Assembly (NCBI GenBank): GCA_051871275.1
Contig: JBJECR010000096.1
Coordinates: 1 to 10,044, forward strand
DNA length: 10,044 bases
Source of the DNA: CAJUPY01 sp051871275
GTDB taxonomy: Bacteria; Bacteroidota; Bacteroidia; Bacteroidales; Muribaculaceae
Reading direction: 5' to 3'
This document shows positions 1-8,265 of the stretch, one piece after another. The notes under the pieces were generated by a model. That model was given only the letters and a program-made list of their open reading frames with translations. It did no database searches and had not been told where the DNA came from. Position 1 is the first letter of the stretch; every line of letters starts with the position of its first letter. Position numbers and translations under genes: made by a program.

Positions 1-72
1 GGTCTACAGGCTTAAGTACCTTCGCCTCAGACACACTCAGTGAAACACTACCTATATATCATTATATATCTA

Positions 73-80
73 CAAAAATA
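73..80 (-). promoter_or_regulatory. Weak candidate Bacteroidota -7 box directed out of the window
   Basis: The minus strand reads TATTTTTG, matching the Bacteroidota -7 consensus TAnnTTTG, just past the protease terminator. No clear TTTG -33 partner is seen at the usual spacing. No start codon followed by an open frame is visible before the left edge. It could serve a minus-strand gene beyond the window, or be a chance match in A/T-rich DNA. Nothing else is visible in positions 1-108. Confidence 0.2.
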
Positions 81-108
81 CCCCTTGCATTTATGAGAGT
101 AAAACACA

Positions 109-139
109 GCGGAGGCGACTCGCAATGAGCCACCTCCGC
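109..139 (-). terminator. Intrinsic terminator of the giant protease gene
   Basis: In minus-strand RNA, positions 139-127 (GCGGAGGUGGCUC) pair along all 13 positions with 121-109 (GAGUCGCCUCCGC) around a 5-nt loop. Two of the pairs are G-U wobbles. On the plus strand those two positions become A/C mismatches, so the hairpin is better formed in RNA from the minus strand, the direction of the protease gene. It starts 27 nt after the stop codon. The tail UGUGUUUUA (108-100) is only moderately U-rich. Confidence 0.8.
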
Positions 140-165
140 ATTTGGAATTATTATGAAAGAGTGAA

Positions 166-3100
166 TTACTTCTTCACAATAGTGTGTGTGAGAACTTTAT
201 CACCTGCTTTGACGTGGAGGATGTAAAGTCCGTCCGAGAGATGTGCAACATTGAGTGCAGCCGGAACACCAACGATGTTTTCAGATTTCTGACTGAAGAC
301 TTTGGCTCCGTTTTCACTGTAAATGCTGTACTCAACTTCACCGTTGAAGTCGCAAGAGACATAAAGTGTTTCAACTACAGGATTCGGATAAACGCTAACT
401 TCAGCATCAACTTCGATTCCTTCCACACCTGCGTCTTTAGACACTTCAATTGAGATTACAACTATAAGATTAGCATATCCGTCACTTACAGTGACCTCAA
501 CATTTGTAGAGCCTTCTTTTTCTCCGTAGAAGATTACTCCGGTAGCAGACTGATAGAAAGAAACAATACTTTCATCTACAACTTTTACTTTGAAGGAAAG
601 TTCATCACCATCCGGGTCTGAGAAGTAATCTGCAAAGCGGATAATAGGAGAAGTTTCTTCAAGACCGATAATCAATTTACCGATAGGATCATACAAAGGA
701 ATACGGTTTGTATGCTCAACTGTATAGTTTACAGTAGCACTTGTTTCCTGGTTGTAAGAGTCAATAGCTGCAACTGTGAATGAGTATTCACCTGCTGTTT
801 CAGCCATTGGCATGATTTCCACTTCCAGTATAGCCTTACCACCTTTGACGAGGAGACCATCTTCGCCATTATCAGTAATACTGCCACCATCAGGAACAAT
901 AGTATTCTTGATAGAAGAAATACCGGCATTGTCTGTGAACAATATCGTCATATCGTCACCTTCAACATCACTAACGGTTACTTCTACAACAGGAGCGCTA
1001 AATTCAGGAACAACGATGGCTTCTGAAGGAACAGTCACTACAGGAGCATGGTTGCGATCAAGGGTAATCGGGAAGTTGACAACAGACATAGACGGGTCAT
1101 TGCTCTTGATTACAAGGACAGCCTTGTTTCCTTCTTCCAGAGGAGCGGAAGCTGCATTGATAGCAAATTTCACGTCAAGTGATTCAGATGGTGCAATTTC
1201 ACCTTCTTTTTCAGAGTTGAGGAGCTTAACCCACGGTGAGCCGGGAACCGTTTCAAGACAAGACATTATATATCCAAGTGAACCATACTGATTCTTAAAC
1301 ATTGCAGCAAGGTCAAACCAGCCGTAACCTTCCACAAATCCCATATAGCGGAAGTCTATTACAGGATCTTCCTTATATACAATGTAAGCAGGATACTGAA
1401 CTCCCACAGGGTAATGAATGCGAACGTAGAATTCTTGTCCCGGATAGATATATACCGCACGATCCAGAGGAGCAATAACAAAGCGTGCACCTGTCATATT
1501 ATCAATAACGAGTGAACCCTTGCCAATCACATTGCCGTTTTCATAGTCACTACCTGCCACGATTTCTATTGTAAACTCTGCGTTTGTGATGTATGAGCCA
1601 TCTGAGTTGCTGAGTCGAGTAGCAAAGTAAACATGAGAAAGATTGAATCCTTCTTCCGGTGCTACGAAATGAGTAGCGGAAATGTACTTGGAGTATGTAT
1701 TACCCGCACCATAAGAGTACGTTAGATTATCTACAGACGTATGGAAGAGAATGTTGTTGTACTCAAAGTCGTCAGGACCATCATACAAGTTTGTAGTAAC
1801 AGAAAGCGGTTCTATTTCCTTGCTCAGATTTTTCTGAAGTTCTGCGAGCTGAGCTTCAGAGAGCTCTGCCTTCACAGAGAGTGGAGCAATGCCTCCGCCT
1901 TCATCACCTTCAACCACTTCGCCTACACCTGTCGGGTCAAGACGGAGAGAATAAGTGAGCTTATAGTTACCCTCGTTAGAAATATTGAGCACTTCTTCGC
2001 TTGTAAAGTCCGGAGCTGCATTAACGATAGCAATTTCGCTCTTGTCAAGCCAGAGTTCCGGAACATCGGTAACGATAAACTTGAGGTCCACTGTCTGAGT
2101 GAGTTCTTCTACACCATCAAGAGTATATGTAAATGTGAGTGGGAGTGAATATTCGCCGATAGTAGCGTAGTAATCCCAAGACATTGGCATAGAGAGGAGC
2201 AATGGCTGTGAAGGAGTAACCTCAATAGGCATGCCGCGATAGTAATCGTAAACTTGCCACTGGAGAGTGGTTTCTCCTGTAAACCAGTCCGGAATCATCA
2301 TTTGTGCAAGAAGCATGAACATCGGGTATTCATCTGCATCAAGAGGACTATCGTAAGCAATGTCAAGGATAGTCATAGGAGCAGTACCTGTGTTCTGAAC
2401 TCGGAACTGGATTTCATACGGGCTACCGTTGTAAAGCACGCCCGGACCTGATTCTTCACTTGGAGTTTCCTGGTATCCTGCCACGTGTTCAAGTGAGAGA
2501 GCACCCGGGAAAACAGGGTTAGCCGCACCTGTAATAGTGATATTTACAGGGAATGAGATTTTTTCCTTGTGAGGAACATTAGTGTTTATAGTAACGGCAT
2601 CGCTATAGTCGCCTGCCATCTTGTTTGTATTGACGTTCAGAGTTACAGTCTTGCTTGCGGAAGGCTCGACAGATGCTTCTGCCACAGGGCTGAACTGAAC
2701 GGCATTGCCAAACTGGATGTAGCGGTCCGGAAGGAGGAAGTATTGACTGCCGCCTTCGTTGCAAGCACCTGCAAGACCGAATGTATCATAGATAATAGCA
2801 TAGTCGCCCACGCCCTTGTACTGATACTTGAAAGAACCGTCTTTTTTCATAATGAGCTGGAAGCATACTCCGATGTTCATTGAGTTACCGTATTCCATCC
2901 AAGAAACAACCACTTCATCTTCAGTCATATAGTGGTAAGTACCGGCAGTAGCGTTGTTATCCATAGTGTGGAGACCCCAGTAAGGTGCTATGATATTGGT
3001 ATAGATAGAGCCTGTCGGGAATTCTGCAGGAGGTTCCGGCCAAATCTTTTCATCACTACGTTTAGTGAATGAAACGAAACCGGTGTTGTAGATATACATC

Positions 3101-6100
3101 TTAGAGTATTTCTGACCATAGAACGGGAATTCAAACGGAAGATTTACTTCAAGGTAATCGTTAGCATTGTAATAAGAGAAGCTGTTGCGGTCACCAAGTC
3201 CATTTTCAATGTCAACCCATTCATACTTCACGTTTTCATCATCAACAGATGCACTATAAACGTATGAAACCTTTGCATCTGCAATACTCGGGTCGTTTAC
3301 GCTTGTGAATGCACCCGGAACGATAGAATAAACGAGAGTTTCATTTCCGGAGTTTGTGATAGTGAGTTCTTTTGAAAGTTCCGCACCGCTTTCCACAGTT
3401 TCAGAAATTTCTGAAATGCTGAGGTCTGCTTCCGGGCTACCGATTACTTGACCTTTAATTGAATAAGTTCTGATATCATCACCTGTGAAGATAACATTCA
3501 ATTGTGCAGAATAAGTACCTTCGTTGTCTGTATTCATTGTGATAATGAAGTCCTTAGACATACCCGGTTTTATCTCGGTGGTGACAGACTCTATTGCAAA
3601 CACATCTGAAGTTATTCCTGCTACCTCAACAGCAAGGTTATCACGACCGATATTCTCCACTGTGAATACTGCTTTAGCATCAGAATTGCGGAATACTTGT
3701 CCGAAATCAATAGTTTCTTGTTTTACAGAAGCTTCAGGGATAAGGTCACCGATAATATTTGCATTGAAAGTAGCGTATGCAGTGGCATTATTCGGGTCGT
3801 TTGTTTCAATAGCGAGGCGGTTTGTGATTTCGCCTGCAACCATTGTATCATCACCTTGAATAGTAGCAGTAACTTCCACACTTTCACCAGGGCTTACAAT
3901 ACCGTAAGCAGGAGTAATGTCTTTCACAAGGTATGGAGCCGGAGCTTCAAACTTAACTGATGTTTTAGTTTGGAACTGTTTATAGACCTGTCCTGCAGGA
4001 TCTTCGCTTGTACCCCAGTAGTCTGCAATGTCTGAAGATGTAACAACGAGTGCATCTGCATTTGCTTCGTCCTTAATACCGCAGAAGAGTGTTGAACCAC
4101 CCTGGAAGAGACGATCCACTTCAACTTCATCACCCCAATCATCGTAGCCCATTTCAGTTCTTTCATAGTCATCGTAGAAGATTTCTATGTCACCGTTTGC
4201 AGAGAGCATGATGCGGAATGAAATCGGAGAAGTTTCAACATCGTATTTCACGGCAAGGACGTTATCGTATTTTACAACGAATTTACCGTCTTGCTTAGCG
4301 TATGTGACGTGTGAATTAGGACCGAACTGGAGCTGGTGTCCGTATGCTGAAATATATGCCACACCTTCAAGACTTGGAGAAGCAGGATACAACGGTGGGA
4401 AGTGGCTGTATTCACCAACAGAGAATGCAAGACCGCCAAGGCTGTTGATATAAACTTCATTGTAATACTTTCCATAGAACGGGAAGTTAAAACCGAGAGC
4501 TATTGGCTTGGTGTTTTTCACATTGTCTGTGAATACGGAAGTAACTTCAGTTTCACCGATAAGTTCAGGATTGCCGTCATAAGTAAAGCTTGTAGCATCA
4601 CCAAGGTTTGAGAGCGTAGAATAGCCAAACTTGTGAGAAGCCTTGCCGTTTGATGCCTCAATCTGCTGGTCGGAGAATTTCGGGAATACGTATTCAAGAG
4701 GATAGTTACCTTCGTTCTTGATTGTAAACTTGCTTTCCACAGGTTCTGCAGCCACATCAATGTCACCGAGTTCTGTTACAGCAGGGTCAACAACAATCTT
4801 AGCCGGGTCAATCGCCACACCTTGAACATATACCTTAAATTCAATTCCTGCCGCACTCTTGAATGTAACGGTAGCGGAATTTACACCTGCAACTGTCGGA
4901 GTGTAGATGATTTTGAATTTAGCGGAGCTGCGTGCTGCAAAGCCGCTTGTAGGAACGTCTTTCAGAGTGAAATCAGAAGAACTGATAGTCCAGCTGCTGG
5001 ACTGGAGATAGCCGTAATTTCCTGTAAATACGCCGTATCCATTGTTATACACTTCCACTTCAATAGTTTTGCTCTGACCAAGGAGAAGTGAACCGAAGTC
5101 AACAACTTTTGCAGGAGCCATTTCCGGTTTATTGTTCTTCACTGTGACGGTAACGGGGATTACGATGCTGTTCTTTTCGCTTTCGTTTGTAGTGAAAGAA
5201 ACATTGAACTTATATGTACCATTCACGAGTTTCTGACCGTCGTTTTGGATAGTAACTTCCTGAGTTTCACCTTGTTTTACAGTACCTTCAGCAGGGTTGA
5301 GGCTGAATACCTTGTCCCAAGCCGGGTTTTTGCTGACAGCAGCGATAGTCCAGGAAATGTTTTCACCAAGTGATTCATACGGGCTGCCTTTGAGAGCTTC
5401 TACGAGTGGAGTCCATGTAGCACCACCGTCGCAGCTCATGTAGCTGTAGCCTGCCCATGCGGAGTTAGACTTACCAAGACCGAGCTGATAGCCGTTTGAG
5501 TTGCTTTCTGCCGGATAATGTACCACTACCCAGAATGATTCGCCCGGAGCAAAGTGAATCTGCTCTGTAAGCTGAATTTGCATACCTGAATAGAAGTAAG
5601 ACGGAGTGATGTCCTGGAGCATATTTGCCGGAACAAGTGCACCACCACCTTTGTAAATCTGAACTACAGGGTTTTTACCATAAGTGGAAGTAACCTGAAC
5701 GTGAGTGAGGTTAAATCCTTCCGGATAGAGTTCTTCGTCAACAAGGAAATACTGTGCCTGAGAGTTTGGCAGAGACTTGTCTTCTTCTCCTATGCTTGCC
5801 CAGTATTCAGAATAGTATTGGAGAGAAATAGGATAGTCTGTTGCACTGAAATCCGCAGTACTGAATTTCTCGGAAGTATTTGCATACAATTCAGCGCCGA
5901 TGCGGCTCTTGAGTTTACCGATTACGCCGGGAGCGGAAAAATTGCCGCTCAGGGATTTGGTGGCCGGAGTATAAGTTTTTGTAGCAATCTTGCCGGACCA
6001 TTTGAGGAGACCTTCATCATTGTTGCCGATATTGAAAATAGCGGAACCGCTGAGTGAAGAAGCGGCATCAATAGTCATTGTGAGTGAAGACTTATCCACA

Positions 6101-7977
6101 GTCATAAGCGGACCGGCATTCGTTGTAGCTGCAACTACCGGTGAAAGCGGTGCAGCATTACCCCAGCGGTCAACACCCTTGATTGCAATGTAATAAGTAG
6201 TGAGGGATTTAAGTCCTGAAAGCTCGTATGTGAAAGTTTCACCGGAGTTTGCAAACTTGGTATCCACAACCACACTGTTTACTCCTGAAAGGTCGCTGTC
6301 TGCAGTAAATTCTTCAGTGCTATAGTAGAGAATATGGTGATTTACGTTTCCTGTAGAAGAATTAGGAATCACCCATTCCACTGTGATGTTATCCTGTGCA
6401 GGAAGAGCATTGAAAGCAGTGATAGCTTCCGGCGCTTCACCTTCAGGGTTCATCTGCAGTGCTTTAGCAGCATCAATGTAGCCCACACCGTGAAGACCTA
6501 CGAGTGCGGAGTTGTATTCATAAATATCATTTACGGAAGTGAGAATCTGCTGGCGAATAGTTTCTGCAGACATGTCCGGATTGCCGTATTGTGAAACCAC
6601 AAGTGCTGCAATACCCGTCACGTGCGGAGTAGCCATAGAAGTACCTTCATTGAATCCGTATGTGTCACCCGGGAGTGTGCTGAGTACGCCGGATGCACTG
6701 TTGTAAGTCATAAGACCACCCGGAGCAACGATATCTACCCAAGGACCATTGTTTGAATATGGAGCAATAGTGAAATCGTCTGTCATAGAACCTACAGCCA
6801 CAACGTTTTCGTAGCAACCCGGATAGAAGTTGCCTGTAAGACCGTCGTTACCTGTAGCAAAGAACATAATACCACCTGCAAGGTTACGCTGAGAGCTTAC
6901 TCCTGCAGCAGCTTCCGCAGATGCTTTTGTGCCTACGAAATAATCAATGGCATCAAGAACATCTTGTTCGTAATAGCCGTCTTCAGCCCAACCCCAAGAA
7001 CAGTTTGCGATAGATGCACCGCGATTTGCAGCGTAAACGATTGCTGAAGCAAAGTCTGCATCACCGGAACCTGAACGGGAGTCAAACACCTGTGCGGAAA
7101 GAAGACGCACACCACTGCCCGGAGTACCGTCACCACCTGCCACACCGCAGACACCAATACCATTATTGTTCACGGCTGCAACAGTACCTGCAACGTGAGT
7201 ACCATGGTTGTGAGGATAAACGTCTTTAGTATTTGTGCAGAAGTTCCAACCATAAACGTCATCTACATAGCCGTTACCGTCGTCATCAACTCCCGGAGTG
7301 CCGTTAAGCTCAGCCTCGTTGATAAGAACGTTTGCAGCAAGGTCTTCGTGAGTATAGTCAATACCACCGTCGATAATAGCCACAATAACATTGCTCTTAC
7401 CTGTAGTGGTTTTCCAAGCCTCAAAAAGATTTACGTCTGCACCAACACGGCTTCCGGAGTTCGCACCAACGTTGTTGTAATGCCACTGTGCGGAAAGACG
7501 CGGGTCGTTGAAAGGCATAGCACTGCCGCGGTCTGCCGACATTGCAGAAACCACATGATACGCACCTGTTCCGTCTCTGAGAGACATAGGAACTTTACAT
7601 GTTGCAACTTGCACACCTGCAGTAGCCTCATACATCGCCTTAACCTCTTCCGGGTTCATTTCCTCGTCGAAGCATACTTCGTACCAGCGGTCAAGACCGT
7701 AGATAGCCATTCTGTCTTCAAACTGAGGCGAGTATGGGAATACTCTCTGCATTTTTACCACTTTGGCTTTTTGTGCAGTCAAATCCAGAGCACGGATGCC
7801 CGAGTTTAATCTGCCATTTACAGATTTGAGTGATTTCGTGCCAACTTGTGAAGCAGCTTCCGGCTGCAACTTAACACGAATCACACCTTTCTGCGGTGCC
7901 AAAGTTTCAGACTGTGCAAAAAAGCTGAATGTCATCACCATGACTATCAGCATCAAAAATTGTTTAATTTTTTGCAT
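166..7977 (-). CDS. Giant secreted subtilisin-like (S8) serine protease with T9SS type A sorting domain
   Basis: A 2603-residue exported endopeptidase. Residues 1-23 are a signal peptide (basic QKIK start, hydrophobic core, cleavage likely after AQS). Residues 24 to about 150 look like a propeptide. The catalytic domain spans about 156-508 with Asp203 (AIIDGGID), His258 (NHGTHVAG), oxyanion Asn377 (FFATGNDG) and Ser447 (GTSMATPH), so it should be active. An Asp-rich loop at 231-240 (DDDGNGYVDD) may bind calcium. About 512-620 is fibronectin-III-like. About 624-2311 is a beta-rich stalk of four split units (starting near 624, 1060, 1514 and 1970) separated by Ig/ASH-like domains at 952-1056 and 1414-1511 and by a further domain at 1820-1970. 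About 2312-2512 holds two cadherin-like domains. About 2519-2603 is the T9SS tail with YPNP (2530-2533) and LSDGLYILHV near the end. In this family the tail directs outer-membrane export and usually surface attachment; the substrate is unknown. The frame is unbroken. The ATG at 7977 is chosen because the signal peptide follows at once. It is much longer than a typical subtilase. Confidence 0.97.
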   Translation of the reverse strand: MQKIKQFLMLIVMVMTFSFFAQSETLAPQKGVIRVKLQPEAASQVGTKSLKSVNGRLNSGIRALDLTAQKAKVVKMQRVFPYSPQFEDRMAIYGLDRWYEVCFDEEMNPEEVKAMYEATAGVQVATCKVPMSLRDGTGAYHVVSAMSADRGSAMPFNDPRLSAQWHYNNVGANSGSRVGADVNLFEAWKTTTGKSNVIVAIIDGGIDYTHEDLAANVLINEAELNGTPGVDDDGNGYVDDVYGWNFCTNTKDVYPHNHGTHVAGTVAAVNNNGIGVCGVAGGDGTPGSGVRLLSAQVFDSRSGSGDADFASAIVYAANRGASIANCSWGWAEDGYYEQDVLDAIDYFVGTKASAEAAAGVSSQRNLAGGIMFFATGNDGLTGNFYPGCYENVVAVGSMTDDFTIAPYSNNGPWVDIVAPGGLMTYNSASGVLSTLPGDTYGFNEGTSMATPHVTGIAALVVSQYGNPDMSAETIRQQILTSVNDIYEYNSALVGLHGVGYIDAAKALQMNPEGEAPEAITAFNALPAQDNITVEWVIPNSSTGNVNHHILYYSTEEFTADSDLSGVNSVVVDTKFANSGETFTYELSGLKSLTTYYIAIKGVDRWGNAAPLSPVVAATTNAGPLMTVDKSSLTMTIDAASSLSGSAIFNIGNNDEGLLKWSGKIATKTYTPATKSLSGNFSAPGVIGKLKSRIGAELYANTSEKFSTADFSATDYPISLQYYSEYWASIGEEDKSLPNSQAQYFLVDEELYPEGFNLTHVQVTSTYGKNPVVQIYKGGGALVPANMLQDITPSYFYSGMQIQLTEQIHFAPGESFWVVVHYPAESNSNGYQLGLGKSNSAWAGYSYMSCDGGATWTPLVEALKGSPYESLGENISWTIAAVSKNPAWDKVFSLNPAEGTVKQGETQEVTIQNDGQKLVNGTYKFNVSFTTNESEKNSIVIPVTVTVKNNKPEMAPAKVVDFGSLLLGQSKTIEVEVYNNGYGVFTGNYGYLQSSSWTISSSDFTLKDVPTSGFAARSSAKFKIIYTPTVAGVNSATVTFKSAAGIEFKVYVQGVAIDPAKIVVDPAVTELGDIDVAAEPVESKFTIKNEGNYPLEYVFPKFSDQQIEASNGKASHKFGYSTLSNLGDATSFTYDGNPELIGETEVTSVFTDNVKNTKPIALGFNFPFYGKYYNEVYINSLGGLAFSVGEYSHFPPLYPASPSLEGVAYISAYGHQLQFGPNSHVTYAKQDGKFVVKYDNVLAVKYDVETSPISFRIMLSANGDIEIFYDDYERTEMGYDDWGDEVEVDRLFQGGSTLFCGIKDEANADALVVTSSDIADYWGTSEDPAGQVYKQFQTKTSVKFEAPAPYLVKDITPAYGIVSPGESVEVTATIQGDDTMVAGEITNRLAIETNDPNNATAYATFNANIIGDLIPEASVKQETIDFGQVFRNSDAKAVFTVENIGRDNLAVEVAGITSDVFAIESVTTEIKPGMSKDFIITMNTDNEGTYSAQLNVIFTGDDIRTYSIKGQVIGSPEADLSISEISETVESGAELSKELTITNSGNETLVYSIVPGAFTSVNDPSIADAKVSYVYSASVDDENVKYEWVDIENGLGDRNSFSYYNANDYLEVNLPFEFPFYGQKYSKMYIYNTGFVSFTKRSDEKIWPEPPAEFPTGSIYTNIIAPYWGLHTMDNNATAGTYHYMTEDEVVVSWMEYGNSMNIGVCFQLIMKKDGSFKYQYKGVGDYAIIYDTFGLAGACNEGGSQYFLLPDRYIQFGNAVQFSPVAEASVEPSASKTVTLNVNTNKMAGDYSDAVTINTNVPHKEKISFPVNITITGAANPVFPGALSLEHVAGYQETPSEESGPGVLYNGSPYEIQFRVQNTGTAPMTILDIAYDSPLDADEYPMFMLLAQMMIPDWFTGETTLQWQVYDYYRGMPIEVTPSQPLLLSMPMSWDYYATIGEYSLPLTFTYTLDGVEELTQTVDLKFIVTDVPELWLDKSEIAIVNAAPDFTSEEVLNISNEGNYKLTYSLRLDPTGVGEVVEGDEGGGIAPLSVKAELSEAQLAELQKNLSKEIEPLSVTTNLYDGPDDFEYNNILFHTSVDNLTYSYGAGNTYSKYISATHFVAPEEGFNLSHVYFATRLSNSDGSYITNAEFTIEIVAGSDYENGNVIGKGSLVIDNMTGARFVIAPLDRAVYIYPGQEFYVRIHYPVGVQYPAYIVYKEDPVIDFRYMGFVEGYGWFDLAAMFKNQYGSLGYIMSCLETVPGSPWVKLLNSEKEGEIAPSESLDVKFAINAASAPLEEGNKAVLVIKSNDPSMSVVNFPITLDRNHAPVVTVPSEAIVVPEFSAPVVEVTVSDVEGDDMTILFTDNAGISSIKNTIVPDGGSITDNGEDGLLVKGGKAILEVEIMPMAETAGEYSFTVAAIDSYNQETSATVNYTVEHTNRIPLYDPIGKLIIGLEETSPIIRFADYFSDPDGDELSFKVKVVDESIVSFYQSATGVIFYGEKEGSTNVEVTVSDGYANLIVVISIEVSKDAGVEGIEVDAEVSVYPNPVVETLYVSCDFNGEVEYSIYSENGAKVFSQKSENIVGVPAALNVAHLSDGLYILHVKAGDKVLTHTIVKK
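1240..1776 (-). repeat. Protease stalk type I module, copy 2
   Basis: Residues about 2068-2246, inserted in stalk unit D. EGFNLSHV (2109-2116) and PGQEFYVRIHYP (2179-2190) match EGFNLTHV and PGESFWVVVHYP of copy 1 at nearly constant offset (1356 and 1368 residues). YGSLGY (2231-2236) matches YESLGE. A helical, Gly/Glu-rich stretch at 2021-2062 precedes this copy. Confidence 0.7.
2707..3276 (-). repeat. Protease stalk type II (FPFYG) module, copy 2
   Basis: Residues about 1568-1757, inserted in stalk unit C after ITNSGNETLVY (1540-1550). It aligns by eye with copy 1: LGDRNSFSY (1594-1602) matches LGDATSFTY, and EFPFYGQKYSKMYIYNTGF (1616-1634) matches the first copy's FPFYG strand. It then has NIIAPYWG (1661-1668). 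The two copies have diverged clearly, so the duplication is old or was inherited as separate domains. Confidence 0.72.
3958..4626 (-). repeat. Protease stalk type II (FPFYG) module, copy 1
   Basis: Residues about 1118-1340, inserted in stalk unit B after the strand IKNEGNYPLEY (1086-1096). Hallmarks are LGDATSFTY (1125-1133), NFPFYGKYYNEVYINSLGG (1164-1182) and a late IKDEANADAL segment (1301-1310). Modules with an FPFYG motif followed by a Tyr-rich strand occur in other secreted Bacteroidota proteins. The function here is unknown. Confidence 0.72.
5329..5820 (-). repeat. Protease stalk type I module, copy 1
   Basis: Residues about 720-883. It is inserted in stalk unit A between the strand ending IGNNDEGLLKW (650-660) and the closing strands that begin near residue 884. 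Hallmarks shared with copy 2 are EGFNLTHV (753-760), PGESFWVVVHYP (811-822) and a Gly/Trp-rich stretch before YESLGE (867-872). It looks like a beta-sandwich, perhaps a substrate- or glycan-binding module, but I cannot name a family. Confidence 0.7.
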
Positions 7978-8036
7978 AAAGTTTGAAAAATTGATTGATT
8001 AAAAATGAATATATTGGTAATAATTGATACATATAT

Positions 8037-8075
8037 AAAAAAATGCCGCACACAAATGCATATTTATACACGACA
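8037..8075 (-). terminator. Terminator-like hairpin in the protease leader (possible attenuator)
   Basis: In minus-strand RNA, 8075-8062 (UGUCGUGUAUAAAU) can pair at all 14 positions with 8057-8044 (AUUUGUGUGCGGCA) around an AUGC loop. Seven U residues (8043-8037) follow at once. Five pairs are G-U wobbles, so the stem is weaker than its length suggests. On the plus strand those five become A/C mismatches, which points to the minus-strand RNA. The hairpin lies between the predicted promoter (8105-8112) and the protease start (7977). It could be a leader attenuator, the end of a short leader RNA, or a back-up terminator for efp, which already has a strong one at 8200-8236. Confidence 0.5.
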
Positions 8076-8080
8076 CTCTT

Positions 8081-8110
8081 CCTTTGCAATAATTAATATT
8101 TATGCAAAGG
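8081..8110. promoter_or_regulatory. Inverted repeat overlapping the protease promoter (operator-like)
   Basis: CCTTTGCA at 8081-8088 is the exact reverse complement of TGCAAAGG at 8103-8110, separated by a 14-nt A/T-only spacer. One arm contains the TTTG of the predicted -7 box; the other falls about 10-17 nt downstream of the expected transcription start. This is a plausible site for a dimeric regulator. An 8-bp pair can also arise by chance, and the TTTGCA motif is common at Bacteroidota starts. Confidence 0.35.
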
Positions 8111-8112
8111 TA
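8105..8112 (-). promoter_or_regulatory. Predicted Bacteroidota -7 promoter box for the protease gene
   Basis: The minus strand reads TACCTTTG, an exact match to TAnnTTTG. A TTG core lies 18 nt upstream (8133-8131) as a partial -33 box (CTTG rather than TTTG). Transcription would start near 8098-8100, giving a leader of about 120 nt, which is long. No better match lies closer to the ATG at 7977. The box overlaps one arm of an inverted repeat (8081-8110). Confidence 0.6.
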
Positions 8113-8199
8113 ACAAAACTTTTTGATTTTCAAGCAATTTGCACCAAAAAATAATTAATTTGATAATATTTGTATGCAATTATTTCTGCAGGGCAGCAC

Positions 8200-8236
8200 A
8201 AAAAAAAGTGCACCACAATCACTTGCGATGCACTTT
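8200..8236 (-). terminator. Intrinsic terminator of efp
   Basis: In minus-strand RNA, AAAGUGCAUCGC (8236-8225) pairs with GUGGUGCACUUU (8216-8205) over 12 positions with two G-U wobbles and an 8-nt loop. A run of eight U residues (8207-8200) overlaps the end of the stem. It begins 29 nt after the efp stop codon. It should separate efp transcription from the protease promoter further left. Confidence 0.88.
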
Positions 8237-8265
8237 GGGGATTTTATAAAAAAATGCAAATTCTG

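Noticed and set aside
1..126. Open plus-strand frame entering from the left edge
   Set aside because: About 41 codons running into the terminator hairpin, with no recognisable protein sequence; the other plus-strand frames stop within 45 bases.
776..1291. 171-codon plus-strand open frame
   Set aside because: Antisense to the cadherin-like and unit D region of the protease; Ser/Thr-rich composition typical of a reverse-frame shadow.
7195..7809. 204-codon plus-strand open frame
   Set aside because: Lies wholly opposite the catalytic and propeptide region of the protease, has no recognisable domain, and is explained by codon bias on the other strand.
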